A DNA stretch of 64,000 nucleotides from Oceaniferula flava (GCF_016811075.1 NZ_JAFBGL010000008.1:1-64000), one strand, 5' to 3'; numbered from the stretch's first letter, positions 8,100 through 18,348 are shown. A program made the numbers and translations. Notes: generated by a model from the letters alone, not told the origin.

Positions 8100-11000
8100 A
8101 TGATTCGAGTATTATGCATGCTGATGTTTGTTAGTCTGACTTCGCAGTGGCTATTGGCTGCGGATGATGGTGTTTCCCATCAGGTGCCAGATGTCATCAA
8201 GAAACAGGTTTTGCCCCAGCTGACCAGTTTGGAAGAGGTCCTGAAGAAAGCCAAAAAACACCGCAGCGGCGATGAGTCCGGAGTGATTTTATTGAGAGAG
8301 AAATACTACTGGGTGACGGAGGAGGGGCGACGCTTCCGCATCTATCACAACATCTATCAGGTGAAGACCGAGCAGGGGGTCGAATCGCTGTCACGTGACA
8401 ATTTCGGTTACGATGAGAAGTTGATCAAGGTGCACCTCGCCAAGGCGCGCACTGTGCTTCCGAATGGCGAGAGTAAACCGCTCGCTGACAATGCGGCATT
8501 CATTCAGCGAGGTCGTGGGTCACACTCGGATCAATTGTATAACAGCAATCGAGAACTCGTTCTCATCTATCCGGATGTCAAAGTGGGCTCCATCACCGAG
8601 TGCGTGGTGATCTACGAGGACATTCAGCCGAGAATTCCACAGGAGATGTTAGGGTCCTTCAGCCTTGCCAGTGGCTGGCCGATTGTGATGAGTCGACTGG
8701 TCGTCGATCTCCCCGAGAAGATGGCGGAGCGTCTGAAAACCAAACACATCGCCACCCAGGTCCGGCCCGAGCGCCAAGCTGGCCGATCGGCTGGACGGAG
8801 TCAGATTGTCTGGCAGCAAAACCATAGTGAGGGTGAACATTACGAGCCAAACCGTGCTCCATCGGATCAGGCTGGACCGGCTATTCAGTTCTGCACGTTG
8901 GAAAGCTGGGAGACCTTCGGCCAATGGTATCGGAAGCTGGTCCAACCTCAGCAACTGCTCTCGAAAAAGCTCCAGGGGCTGGCGGATGAGTGGACCAAAG
9001 ACGCGAAGTCTCGCGACGAAGTGATCCGCATTCTTTTCCAGCGGGTCGCCAACGACGTGCGTTACACCGGCTTGGAGTTTGGGATTTCCGGCCTAAAACC
9101 TTACTCCTGCGACGAGGTTTGGGATGCGCAGTATGGCGACTGCAAAGATAAATCGAATTTGCTCTGCGCTCTGCTCACCTACAAAGGTATTCCCGCCTAC
9201 ATCACCCTGGTCAATACCGAGCACCGAGGCGTGGTTCACCGTGAGGTGCCTGGCTACCATGCTTTTAATCACGCGATTGCAGCCATTGCTCCGGAGAAAG
9301 CCGACGGCCGGTGGATGTTCTGCGATCCCACCATCAATTACGGCAAGCCTGGGCAGCTCTCGCCATCGTCGTCGAACCGCGATGTGCTCATCGTTTCTCC
9401 CAAGAAGGTGCATTGGCAAAAGACGCCGGAGAGCACGGGCGGTCAGCTGCACTACGCCTTTGACCTGACGCTGAATGCCCAGGGAACCTTGTCGGGCTGG
9501 ATGACTCTCAGTGCCAATGGTTTTTACGGAATTAGCGTGGGGGAATCCTATCAATCACTCGAACGCCAGAGTGTGCTACAGAAACTCAACGACCTGATCG
9601 AGCCTTACTACGCCGGTGCCGTGGTGGCCGACTACGTGCTTCCTGTTAGTCAGGGGAAACAGTTCCCAGACCCGGTCGTTGTAAAAGCTTATTTCACCTG
9701 CCCGGTCTCCCAGCCGAATGAGCAGGGACGACTACCTCTCCGTTTCCCCTCGTCCTCAAACCTCTTTTTGGACTACGGGGATCATGCCGCTCGGAATACC
9801 GATTTCTTCCAATGGCGGGATACCATTCGTGTTAGCGCATCGATCCAACTGCCATCAGGGTGGGTGATCGATTCAAAACCGCAGCCACTGGATATCGACA
9901 CCCCTTACTACGCCATCAGCGCATCGTGGAATGGTAGGAAGCAAGATGTGAAGGCTCGCCAAGAAGCACCGGTGATGACGATGCGAATGGATGTCGATTG
10001 CCTAAGCGACCTGATCCCGGCTAATCAAATCGGTGTCGTTCAGCAGGCGAACCGGGCACTTGCTGCCTGGCTGCAAAAACCCGCTTTGCTCACCAAGAAT
10101 GCGCAGCTTGCTGAAACCCAAACGCACACGGCCAATGAGGATGTGGAGCTGTCGTTGATGCCGACAGGGAAGGGGCAGATGGATTTGGTGAACCGACTCT
10201 ATCCAAGCACAGGTTCCCTCGCCCTGCGAGAATTGGCATTGAAGAAAGCCCTGCAATTTTTCCCGAACGATCGCAACCTTGCCTTCGTGGTGGCATCAAG
10301 CTTGGCGCATATGAAATACAGCGTGGCCGATTACCAGAGTGCCAACAAGATGTATGCCGAGCTGTTGGCGCGACCGACCCAGGGAGTCGAACCAGCGGAG
10401 GTGCACTACGCGCGCTACATCCATGCCATGTCGCTGTATGAAGTGGATGAAAAAGAAAAGGCGATTGAGCTACTCACGCAGCTGGCCAAAGAAAGCGACC
10501 TCTCCAACTACCGCGAAGGGTGGACGCTGGCATTGTTAGGCGATTACTTGGCCACTAACACGGAGGGCCATGCGGAGCGTGCCGAGTTGGCGATTCAGCA
10601 GTATGAGAAAGCGCTCGAGGTGAAGAGCAACCACACGGCTTACACCGTGGCCAGCCTCTACATGCAGCGCAGCCATGCCGGCCAGGGCGCACGGGCTGCC
10701 GGAGAGTTCATAGAATGGATTTCCTCTGATCCTAAACTGAGTCAGGAGATCCTCGATGAACTGGATGCCAAATTGAACGATTCCAATTTCAACACGCACT
10801 TGGAACCCTCCCTCAAGGTGCTGGCTCAGGTCATCCCTGAAGTAAAGCAAGATGCCAAACTTAAGGATGCACTCAGTGAGATGCTCAAAGGTCACCAATC
10901 GAAGATGATTTCGAAAAAGGCAAACGTTGCAATCCGCACGAAGCTGCTGGCATTGATCGATCAAACCCGTCCCAGCTATCTTCGTGATGCAAGCGCTCCG

Positions 11001-14000
11001 CAAGGGGCGGATAGTCGTGAGAAGGTCGAGGCAGCCATGCAGGAGTATTATAACGAAAAGCATGCCCAATGGCTAACCACCGCTGCGTATTACTTCCGAA
11101 CTTACCCAGCCGATGATTCCTTCACCAAACACCTCTGGGATTTTTACACCTACGTGAAATGGCAGGAGTATACCTCGCAGTCAGGTGAGAAACCGGTTCT
11201 GTTTGAGCCCCTAACAAAACTGGTTAAGACCATCCCCACCAGCGATCCCTACTACTGGGAATGCCTGTATGTGACCGCTTCATGGCACGAAGAACATGAC
11301 CGATGGGAGGAGGTTCTCAAAATTTTCGAAGCCATCCCAACGCACCCGGATTACGATGAAGATTTCCGAATCACCTGCTGGGCGCGGATGGGCGCGGCCT
11401 ACGAACGATTGGGGCGTTGGGAGGATGCCATTCGGGCTCACACCCAGCTCGCCGACGAAAGAGACTCCTACGAGTCGGTCTGCGAGCAGTTGTTACGCGC
11501 CGGGATGCTACAGTTGCGCATTGGCAAGCCGGACGCAGCCTTAGCCACTTGGAGACTGTTAGCCAGCGTGCCCAAATCGACTTGGGACGAATCCGTCGAC
11601 GTCGATGATATCAAGACTGTGGTTCAACTCATGGCTGACGAGGCAAAGACCAAGCAGTTCTGGAGTCAGACAGATCGTTGGTGGAACGAGGAACTACTGC
11701 CACTGATGCAGACTGTGGGGGCTACCATCCCTGATAAGCCACTGCTGTATAACGCCATCAATGCCGAAGCCGTTCAGAATGCGGTGAGTGAGTCGACTTC
11801 CACTAAAAAACTAGCTGACCTGTTAGCCGCAAATTACCCAGTTCTTGAATCGGCGAGGTGGTTACCCTCGCGTCTGAGTGACGTCCAATTGACCCTTTAC
11901 AATCCATCACTCAAACTGAAAGTCGCTGATTTCAGAAAAAACAGCGCCCTTCTGATCGGATATTACAAAGCCGTTCAATCGGGTTGCCCACCGGAACTGC
12001 TGCCAACCGCCCGCCTGATGGAGGTCGCCATACTGATTGATGCAGGCCACAACGAGGAGTCTGCCGCCGAGGCGTTGAAAAATTTGCAGCAGCTGGAGAA
12101 GTTAGACAATCCTGACCGCGAGCAACTCGAACGAACCACCCTCATTTACATGCTTGCTATCCAGCGTGCCGAAGGTGACCTCAAGGATGCCATCGCCCGT
12201 GCAGAACAACTGCAGGAGTCGCCACTGCTGTTTATTGAGAAAAACATGTTTGCACGCCACTACTGCCAGTTGCTGAACCAAAGTGGACAAACTGAAAAAT
12301 GTCTCGAGGTGGTGCAGCAATCCATCGCTGGGAATGCGACCAAGGATTCGAACTACCACGCGCTGGTGGCGTTGGAAAAACAGCTGCGTGGCGAGCGCTT
12401 CTCGCGTGAAGGGTTCGGTCGACACCTGACAAGCTGGGTGAAAGCAAACCAACCGGCCTGGTTTGCCGAAGTGGACATCAAGTCCCTTGACGATGATCGA
12501 CTCCCAGGCATTTCCGAGCTTATCGACGGTGACCGTGGAGAGCTCAGTGAGGTGCAATTTCTCAAAGCTTTGCTGCTGGTGGCGCAATCGCCGGAGCTGG
12601 AAATTGGCACCCGACAGGAAGCGTTTCTTTTCTACATTGCGGAGATGGTGAAATATCAAACGACTTGGGACGACGCTGTGAAATTGGTGACGGGTGCGAT
12701 CAAGATGGAGCCTGGGTTTGAGAACATAAACCGCCGCTTGATCTGGACCCAATACGTCGATCACTGCTATGAGGGTCGACTGAAGCAGGCGAACCAACTT
12801 CGCCGACACCCGGCGTATGAACTGGTACAGCAATCGGTGCGAGAGACCACTGGCGTGCAAGTTCACAAGTTGTGTCAAGTCATTGCCAAGAACGACGCAC
12901 AAGCGATCCTCTGGCACATCGAGGACGCTACGGCCGAGCCAATGGATAAGGTGAAAAGCGGGAATGTCTACACCCTCATCGAACAGCTGATCAGCTATGG
13001 CGCGCTTGAGCAGGCGGAAGAAGTTGCCAGCGGTATCAAAAACTGGAAACTCGAAGCCGAGCAGTCTAAAACAAAACTCGCATTGCGCCTCGAGTTAAAA
13101 CAAACGCTGCGTACAGCCAAGCGTCAGCACGACGTGGTGAAGCAACTTTACGCAGCGAACCGTGAACGGATTGAGAACTTGGCAAAAAGTGCTCCCGACG
13201 GCTGGAATCAATATGTTAGAATTCAAAACAACCAGGCGTTCTCTCCAAAGCAACTCAGTGCCGTGGATGCCTCACGCTGGATGAAAACCGGCTGGATCGA
13301 TCAAACGGATCTCTCGTTTTGGATGACCCACACGGGCTTCTGGCTCTACGATGAAGAGATCGAGGGGTTGGATGCGAAGGCCTTTGCCAATGCGATGGAA
13401 ACCATTCTCAAGTCGGACCTTCGGGAAGATGCCAAGATTGGATTGCTGGCCGGCCTGCTGATGCTCAATATGCACGATGGGCCAGCCATGAAGGCTGGTT
13501 CTGAAATCCTGAACCGTGAGGACCTTCCGACGCTTGATCCTAAGGCCCAGGCAGCACTTCAATTGTTTGTTGAACAATCGCAGCGTTACTCAGGGGGTGA
13601 CCCGGTGACATCGCTGGATATGTTGAAATTGAAAACCGATGACACAGTGACCGGTTTCCTCACGACCGCTACCGCGCTGATGCTGGCAATTTCAGAAGGG
13701 AAGAAGCCCAATATCGAGCGGGTGCTCGAAGATGCTGATTCTAATTTATTGTTAGATGATCACTTGATCCATGCCTACCTGCAGGCGTTGATCGCTATCG
13801 GGGATGATGACTTGGTCGATCTGGTGAAGGAACAGGCCTTGGATAATTTTCAGGACGATCTCAGCGAACTCTGGTTAAAACCGAATGTCTCGAGCTTTGC
13901 CTCAGCCGTGGATGTGACTACCTTGTTAGGGTGTGAGTCATTGATTTCTGAGCGTTTAATCCAGCATATCCGCGACAATGTTCATGAGGACCGTCACGCC

Positions 14001-14249
14001 AAGTTGGACTTGCTCGCCGCGTTGTTACGCAAAGATTGGAAGAAGGTGCTGGAAGCTGGCGATGTCATGCTGGAGGAAGACGAGGATCGCAGCCACCTGT
14101 TGAACTACGCCATGGGAATGGCTCATCAACACTCTGGGAATGTGGCGAAGGCCCGCGAGTTCTTCACGCCCTTGTCGAAGAAGAACCCGATCGAGCACAC
14201 CTATATTCTGGAAGCTCGCAAACACCTCAAGCAGATGGAGGGCAAGTAA
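8100..14249 (+). CDS. Giant secreted DUF3857/transglutaminase/TPR protein
   Basis: About 2,049 residues from the ATG at 8100, which begins a signal peptide (MIRVLCMLMFVSLTSQWLLA). In-frame ATGs at 8067 and 8091 are alternatives; the region before 8040 is a terminator. The N-terminal third matches the DUF3857 plus transglutaminase-core architecture. The apparent triad is Cys347 (YGDCKDK), His391 (FNHAIA) and Asp409 (CDPTINYG). The rest is a long helical solenoid of TPR-like repeats with no further enzymatic motif. The protein is exported; cell-wall or envelope protein remodelling is a guess. It is more than twice the usual length for DUF3857 transglutaminase proteins. Confidence 0.75.
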   Translation: MIRVLCMLMFVSLTSQWLLAADDGVSHQVPDVIKKQVLPQLTSLEEVLKKAKKHRSGDESGVILLREKYYWVTEEGRRFRIYHNIYQVKTEQGVESLSRDNFGYDEKLIKVHLAKARTVLPNGESKPLADNAAFIQRGRGSHSDQLYNSNRELVLIYPDVKVGSITECVVIYEDIQPRIPQEMLGSFSLASGWPIVMSRLVVDLPEKMAERLKTKHIATQVRPERQAGRSAGRSQIVWQQNHSEGEHYEPNRAPSDQAGPAIQFCTLESWETFGQWYRKLVQPQQLLSKKLQGLADEWTKDAKSRDEVIRILFQRVANDVRYTGLEFGISGLKPYSCDEVWDAQYGDCKDKSNLLCALLTYKGIPAYITLVNTEHRGVVHREVPGYHAFNHAIAAIAPEKADGRWMFCDPTINYGKPGQLSPSSSNRDVLIVSPKKVHWQKTPESTGGQLHYAFDLTLNAQGTLSGWMTLSANGFYGISVGESYQSLERQSVLQKLNDLIEPYYAGAVVADYVLPVSQGKQFPDPVVVKAYFTCPVSQPNEQGRLPLRFPSSSNLFLDYGDHAARNTDFFQWRDTIRVSASIQLPSGWVIDSKPQPLDIDTPYYAISASWNGRKQDVKARQEAPVMTMRMDVDCLSDLIPANQIGVVQQANRALAAWLQKPALLTKNAQLAETQTHTANEDVELSLMPTGKGQMDLVNRLYPSTGSLALRELALKKALQFFPNDRNLAFVVASSLAHMKYSVADYQSANKMYAELLARPTQGVEPAEVHYARYIHAMSLYEVDEKEKAIELLTQLAKESDLSNYREGWTLALLGDYLATNTEGHAERAELAIQQYEKALEVKSNHTAYTVASLYMQRSHAGQGARAAGEFIEWISSDPKLSQEILDELDAKLNDSNFNTHLEPSLKVLAQVIPEVKQDAKLKDALSEMLKGHQSKMISKKANVAIRTKLLALIDQTRPSYLRDASAPQGADSREKVEAAMQEYYNEKHAQWLTTAAYYFRTYPADDSFTKHLWDFYTYVKWQEYTSQSGEKPVLFEPLTKLVKTIPTSDPYYWECLYVTASWHEEHDRWEEVLKIFEAIPTHPDYDEDFRITCWARMGAAYERLGRWEDAIRAHTQLADERDSYESVCEQLLRAGMLQLRIGKPDAALATWRLLASVPKSTWDESVDVDDIKTVVQLMADEAKTKQFWSQTDRWWNEELLPLMQTVGATIPDKPLLYNAINAEAVQNAVSESTSTKKLADLLAANYPVLESARWLPSRLSDVQLTLYNPSLKLKVADFRKNSALLIGYYKAVQSGCPPELLPTARLMEVAILIDAGHNEESAAEALKNLQQLEKLDNPDREQLERTTLIYMLAIQRAEGDLKDAIARAEQLQESPLLFIEKNMFARHYCQLLNQSGQTEKCLEVVQQSIAGNATKDSNYHALVALEKQLRGERFSREGFGRHLTSWVKANQPAWFAEVDIKSLDDDRLPGISELIDGDRGELSEVQFLKALLLVAQSPELEIGTRQEAFLFYIAEMVKYQTTWDDAVKLVTGAIKMEPGFENINRRLIWTQYVDHCYEGRLKQANQLRRHPAYELVQQSVRETTGVQVHKLCQVIAKNDAQAILWHIEDATAEPMDKVKSGNVYTLIEQLISYGALEQAEEVASGIKNWKLEAEQSKTKLALRLELKQTLRTAKRQHDVVKQLYAANRERIENLAKSAPDGWNQYVRIQNNQAFSPKQLSAVDASRWMKTGWIDQTDLSFWMTHTGFWLYDEEIEGLDAKAFANAMETILKSDLREDAKIGLLAGLLMLNMHDGPAMKAGSEILNREDLPTLDPKAQAALQLFVEQSQRYSGGDPVTSLDMLKLKTDDTVTGFLTTATALMLAISEGKKPNIERVLEDADSNLLLDDHLIHAYLQALIAIGDDDLVDLVKEQALDNFQDDLSELWLKPNVSSFASAVDVTTLLGCESLISERLIQHIRDNVHEDRHAKLDLLAALLRKDWKKVLEAGDVMLEEDEDRSHLLNYAMGMAHQHSGNVAKAREFFTPLSKKNPIEHTYILEARKHLKQMEGK

Positions 14250-14309
14250 TTCCAAGTTCGCCTAGGTTTATTGATTGGCATTTCAGCGTCTCCGAGCGAG
14301 GGTGTCCAG

Positions 14310-14936
14310 GTGAAACGTATCGTAGAACCTGAGATTCTCGACGAGCTGCCTGCCGATGATCCGGCGGCGGTTCGGAGTCGGAGAGACTTGCGTATGATCA
14401 ATGCCCTCATGGGTGGTCCTCGGTGGATTGTTCGGCAGCTCGAGGGGCTGGGGGACATCGAGCGCATCGTCGAACTCGGCGCCGGTGAGGGTGAACTGAG
14501 CCAGCAGCTGAAGCGATCATTCCCTGACAGCGAAGTGGTCGCCGTTGATCTCATTGGCAAACCGGATGCCGTGTCTGCCGAGGTGCTCTGGCATCAGGGG
14601 AATGTGCTGGATTACCATGGTTTTGACGAATACACGGTAGTAGTTGCCAATTTGTTTATCCATCACTTGAAGGCGGATGCTTTAAAATTGTTAGGCAACC
14701 GTCTCGCCGACGCTCGAGCGGTGATCTTGGCCGAGCCCCACCGGGTGTCTTCGTCGCTAATCTTGGGACGCACTATTTTTCCTCTGATCAACCACGTCAC
14801 GCGGCACGATATGATGACCAGCATCCGCGCAGGTTTTGTGCCGGGAGAAATCCCTGAATTGTTCGGTGGTGGCTTTCAATGGAGTGAAAGTTTCAGTCGC
14901 TTGGGAGGCATCCGCACGATGGGAGTGAAGCCATGA
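14310..14936 (+). CDS. SAM-dependent methyltransferase of a type III PKS operon
   Basis: A 208-residue class I methyltransferase with the SAM-binding motif VELGAGEGE. The GTG at 14310 is chosen because it follows GCGAGGG and gives MKRIVEPEILDELPADDPAA, which resembles the N-termini of methyltransferases found beside type III polyketide synthases. An upstream TTG at 14271 is less likely. It ends in an ATGA overlap with the flavoprotein gene. In this kind of cluster it probably O- or C-methylates the polyketide product. Confidence 0.8.
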   Translation: MKRIVEPEILDELPADDPAAVRSRRDLRMINALMGGPRWIVRQLEGLGDIERIVELGAGEGELSQQLKRSFPDSEVVAVDLIGKPDAVSAEVLWHQGNVLDYHGFDEYTVVVANLFIHHLKADALKLLGNRLADARAVILAEPHRVSSSLILGRTIFPLINHVTRHDMMTSIRAGFVPGEIPELFGGGFQWSESFSRLGGIRTMGVKP

Positions 14937-15946
14937 AGGAAATCGAAATCATCGGCGGTGGACTGGCAGGTCTGTCATTGGCGATCTACCTTCGTAAGCT
15001 CGGCGTGGATGTGACGGTTTTTGAGTCGGGGAGTTATCCCAAGCACAAGGTCTGCGGCGAATTTATCTGCGGCGTGGATGAGGCTGTGCTGCAAGATTTG
15101 GGGATTCAAGAGGTCATTGACCAGTCGCAGCATCACACGACGATGAAGTGGTGGATGGGCGACTCGCTTGTGCTCGCTGACCGACTTCCCACCGTAGCCT
15201 GGGGACTGTCGCGATACCGCTTGGACGAGGATCTGGCGCACTTATTGGTCGACCGTGGAGGGCGCTTGCAATGTGGTCAACGGGTGCAGACTGAAGACGC
15301 AGAGTCCAGAGTGTGGGCGACTGGTAAACGCAAAAAATCAGGTCGATGGATCGGGCTGAAAATCCATGTCACCGATGCTCAAATTGAGGGGCTGGAAATG
15401 CACGTTGGCGAGCGTGGCTACATCGGTCTGTGTGGCATCGAAGAAGGCAAGGTGAACTGCTGCGGCCTCTTCCGGGTGGACAAATCACTCAGGGGAAGTG
15501 GCTCGGAATTGATTGCGGCTTACCTGCAAGCGAACGGCTTGTTAGGTCTGGCTGCACGCTGCAGAAACTGGCAAAAAGACGAGGCGTCGTTTTCCGCCAC
15601 GGCAGGGTTTTCTTTTGGCAAGCAGGAACAGGTTGGGGGACTTTGCGTTGGCGATGCCTCTTATCTTATTCCTCCATTTACTGGAAATGGCATGAGCATG
15701 GCGTTGGAATCGTCATGGCTCGCCGGGCCATGGTTGGCTCGATACGCGGCGGGGGAACTAACATGGTCGGCCGCCTGTGAAGGCTACGATCACGAATGTG
15801 TTGCCTTTTTCCGAAAACGGATGAGTCTGTCGGGTAACATGCAGCCACTGTTGTTTCACCGACTGGGCAGGATGTTGCTGAAGACCGCGGCGAAAACTGG
15901 CACCCTGCCGTTTCAATCTCTCTTTCACCACCTCAGAACTCCATGA
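14933..15946 (+). CDS. FAD-dependent oxidoreductase/monooxygenase of the PKS operon
   Basis: A 337-residue flavoprotein of the PHBH/geranylgeranyl-reductase group. The N-terminal Rossmann motif is IIGGGLAGLSLAIYL. A C-terminal FAD-binding segment reads GDASYLIPPFTGNGMSMAL. Its start overlaps the methyltransferase stop by 4 nt, and its stop overlaps the polyketide synthase start in the same way. The tight coupling implies a shared pathway in which it oxidises or reduces the type III PKS product. Confidence 0.8.
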   Translation: MKEIEIIGGGLAGLSLAIYLRKLGVDVTVFESGSYPKHKVCGEFICGVDEAVLQDLGIQEVIDQSQHHTTMKWWMGDSLVLADRLPTVAWGLSRYRLDEDLAHLLVDRGGRLQCGQRVQTEDAESRVWATGKRKKSGRWIGLKIHVTDAQIEGLEMHVGERGYIGLCGIEEGKVNCCGLFRVDKSLRGSGSELIAAYLQANGLLGLAARCRNWQKDEASFSATAGFSFGKQEQVGGLCVGDASYLIPPFTGNGMSMALESSWLAGPWLARYAAGELTWSAACEGYDHECVAFFRKRMSLSGNMQPLLFHRLGRMLLKTAAKTGTLPFQSLFHHLRTP

Positions 15947-16965
15947 ATTTACTCGGCATCGCCTCCGCATTTCCTACGGCATCATTTACTCAACCACAAT
16001 GTCTGGCCGCGATGCAGGAGGCGGATTTTTGGCTAGATCTCGATCGGCGTTCACAGGTTTTGTTAGGCAAGGTTCTGGGAGGCGACAGCGGGATCAACAA
16101 ACGTCACTTCGCACTCGATCAACTGACCGACGCCTGGCGACGCGATGCCCAGGCCTTGAACGAAGCGTATGAACGACAGGCACCGAAGCTGGCTGCGGAA
16201 GCCGTGAAAAAGGCACTGGCAAAAAGCGGCCACCGTCCTGAGGAAATCGATGCCTTGCTCGTTTGTTCCTGCACCGGCTATCTCTGCCCAGGCGTGAGCA
16301 GTTACACCGGCGAGCAATTGGGGCTGCGTGAGGATGCGGTCTTGCAGGATATGACAGGGCTCGGTTGCGGTGCAGCGGTGCCCATGCTGAGGGTGGCGAA
16401 CTCGATGGTTGCTGAGCGGCCGGACGCGGTGGTGGTGACGGTGGCGGTGGAAATTTGCTCGGCGGCCTTCTACGTGGAAGACGATTTTGGTGTGCTTATC
16501 AGCACCTGTTTGTTTGGCGATGGGGCGGCGGCTGCTGTGTGGTCGGGCGCTGGAGGAACGTGGCAGGTGGGCGACTTTGAATCGCTGCATCGACCGCAGC
16601 ACCGGGAGAAAATCAGGTTCACCAATGCGGGAGGTAAACTTCGCAACCAACTCGACAAAAGCGTGCCACTCCACGCCGCAGAGACGGTGGAAAAACTCTA
16701 TGCCAAGCGGCGCGGCGAGCCTCAAGCCTGGGTGACCCACGGTGGTGGCCGAGATGTGATTGAACAACTGGAAACCGTGCTGCCTTGCGATGAACTCAGC
16801 CTCGCTAGAGCGGTGATGCGAGATTATGGCAATCTCAGCAGTCCGTCCGTGTTGGTGGCTTTGGAACGCTTTCTCGAGCAAAGCGATGGCTCGGAAGACC
16901 GACTATGGATGTGTGCCTTTGGTGCTGGGTTTTCAGCGCACAGCTGCGAGATTGTTAGAAGTTGA
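15943..16965 (+). CDS. Type III polyketide synthase (chalcone synthase family)
   Basis: A 340-residue thiolase-fold enzyme with the complete type III PKS triad: Cys142 (GLGCGAAVP), His266 (WVTHGGGRDV) and Asn297 (YGNLSSPSV). These enzymes extend an acyl-CoA starter with malonyl-CoA to give pyrones, resorcinols or chalcone-type products. It closes the three-gene coupled operon with the methyltransferase and flavoprotein. The starter unit and product cannot be read from sequence. No transporter or regulator is in the operon. Confidence 0.88.
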   Translation: MNLLGIASAFPTASFTQPQCLAAMQEADFWLDLDRRSQVLLGKVLGGDSGINKRHFALDQLTDAWRRDAQALNEAYERQAPKLAAEAVKKALAKSGHRPEEIDALLVCSCTGYLCPGVSSYTGEQLGLREDAVLQDMTGLGCGAAVPMLRVANSMVAERPDAVVVTVAVEICSAAFYVEDDFGVLISTCLFGDGAAAAVWSGAGGTWQVGDFESLHRPQHREKIRFTNAGGKLRNQLDKSVPLHAAETVEKLYAKRRGEPQAWVTHGGGRDVIEQLETVLPCDELSLARAVMRDYGNLSSPSVLVALERFLEQSDGSEDRLWMCAFGAGFSAHSCEIVRS

Positions 16966-16968
16966 TGC

Positions 16969-17460
16969 TTAAGCGTCTCCTTCGACAAAACCTCGATCGA
17001 CAGGATTTCCTCTTTGGTCAGCTGCGTTGGTGGCCAGGGCATCACAGCGTTCGTTTTCCGGGTGTCCGGCATGCCCTTTGACCCACTTCCAGCTGACCTT
17101 GTGCCCCTGCACCGCTGCGGACATACGTTTCCAGAGATCGGCATTCTTGAGCGGCTTGTTAGGGCCACGCGACCAGCCTTTCTTTTTCCACCCATGAATC
17201 CAGCCCTTGTCCATGGCGTCGATGACGTATTTCGAGTCGGAGTAAACGGTGATCCGGCACGGCTCGCGGAGTGATTCCAGCCCCGTCAGTGCGGCGAGGA
17301 TTTCCATGCGGTTATTGGTCGTCTTCGCAAATCCACCGCTGAGTTCCTTGCGGTGACCTTGATAGATCAGCAGGGTGCCGTAGCCTCCGGGGCCCGGGTT
17401 GCCACGCGATGATCCGTCGGTGTAGATGGTGATGTCCTTCATGCGGATGTCTTGCGTCAT
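16969..17460 (-). CDS. rnhA: Ribonuclease HI
   Basis: RNase HI, about 163 residues from the ATG at 17460 (a second candidate ATG lies at 17442, right before KDITIYTDGSS). The four carboxylates of the active site are visible: YTDGSS, NRMEI, YSDSKYV and RCDALA. The W-rich basic handle (GWIHGWKKKGWSRGP) is present. It degrades RNA in RNA-DNA hybrids in the cytoplasm. Its stop is 3 bp from the PKS stop on the other strand. A second, type II RNase H lies at 42974. Confidence 0.93.
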   Translation of the reverse strand: MTQDIRMKDITIYTDGSSRGNPGPGGYGTLLIYQGHRKELSGGFAKTTNNRMEILAALTGLESLREPCRITVYSDSKYVIDAMDKGWIHGWKKKGWSRGPNKPLKNADLWKRMSAAVQGHKVSWKWVKGHAGHPENERCDALATNAADQRGNPVDRGFVEGDA

Positions 17461-17540
17461 GGAATCAGTCGCTGCAAGCACATAGCTGGACTATGTCTGT
17501 ATCCTGAATTTTACTGGTATTTTGCGCTGGGTTTCAGAGG

Positions 17541-18257
17541 ATGAATTTTATGATTTTATCCAAATTTCAATACGGAATCGCAATTGCCGCCTGTTCGATC
17601 CCGCTGATGGTATCGGCTCAGGTGAACGAGCTTACGAAACAGGAACAACAAGAGGGATGGCAGCTGTTGTTCGATGGCAAGACCTTCGAGGGCTGGCGCA
17701 ATTACCAAGGCAAGGGGGTGCGTGACGGCTGGCAAGTGGTCGATGGCACCATGCACCACACCAAGGGCGGCAAGGACCTGATGACCGAGAAACAATACGA
17801 AGATTTCGAATTCAAGCTGGAGTGGAAAATTTCCGAGGGAGGCAACAGTGGGATCTTCCTTGGGGTTCGCGAGATTAAGGATAGAATTTCCCGTTCAGGC
17901 ATCGAGATGCAGATTATCGATAACGAACGCCACCCGGATGCCAAGAACGAGAAAAACGTCTCAGGCGCCTGCTACGCGCTCTACAAACCACCGGTGGGAG
18001 CCGACCGCAAAGCCGGTGAGTGGAACCAAGTGTACATCATCAAAAAAGGATCACACTATCAGTTTTTCCAAAATGGCGTGAAGACTGCGGACTTTGATCT
18101 GGAGGACACCGAGTTCATTGATCGCATTGCCGCAGCCAAATTCAAAGATTGGCCACACTTTGCCCGCTACCGCAAGGGACACATCGGGCTACAAGACCAC
18201 GGCGATGTGGTTTCCTTCCGCAATATCAAATTGAAGAACCTCAGCGCGAAAGATTAG
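17541..18257 (+). CDS. Secreted DUF1080 protein (3-keto-disaccharide hydrolase-like)
   Basis: A 238-residue exported protein with a signal peptide ending near PLMVSA and a single DUF1080 (concanavalin-like) domain. Typical family segments are WQLLFDGKTFEGWRNY near the start, GGNSGIFLGVRE in the middle and GHIGLQDHGDVVSFRNIKL at the end. The family is greatly expanded in Verrucomicrobiota and Planctomycetota. Some members act on 3-keto-glycosides; the substrate here is unknown. It shares a bidirectional terminator with glutamine synthetase. Confidence 0.85.
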   Translation: MNFMILSKFQYGIAIAACSIPLMVSAQVNELTKQEQQEGWQLLFDGKTFEGWRNYQGKGVRDGWQVVDGTMHHTKGGKDLMTEKQYEDFEFKLEWKISEGGNSGIFLGVREIKDRISRSGIEMQIIDNERHPDAKNEKNVSGACYALYKPPVGADRKAGEWNQVYIIKKGSHYQFFQNGVKTADFDLEDTEFIDRIAAAKFKDWPHFARYRKGHIGLQDHGDVVSFRNIKLKNLSAKD

Positions 18258-18310
18258 CGGCGATCAGGGGGCTTTAAAAAAAACTAAGCCTCGGCCCAAT
18301 TAGGGAACAT

Positions 18311-18348
18311 AAAAAAACGGCTGCGAGGAAATCCCCGCAGCCGTTTTT
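18311..18348. terminator. Bidirectional terminator between DUF1080 gene and glutamine synthetase
   Basis: A-rich flank, then ACGGCTGCG paired with CGCAGCCGT, then a T tract. The 9-bp stem is extended by A-T pairs. Both strands end in a U-run, so it can serve both convergent genes. Confidence 0.9.

Noticed and set aside
16063-16881. Long minus-strand open frame across the type III PKS
   Set aside because: It lies opposite a gene with intact catalytic motifs and operon coupling; it is a shadow frame of a GC-rich gene.
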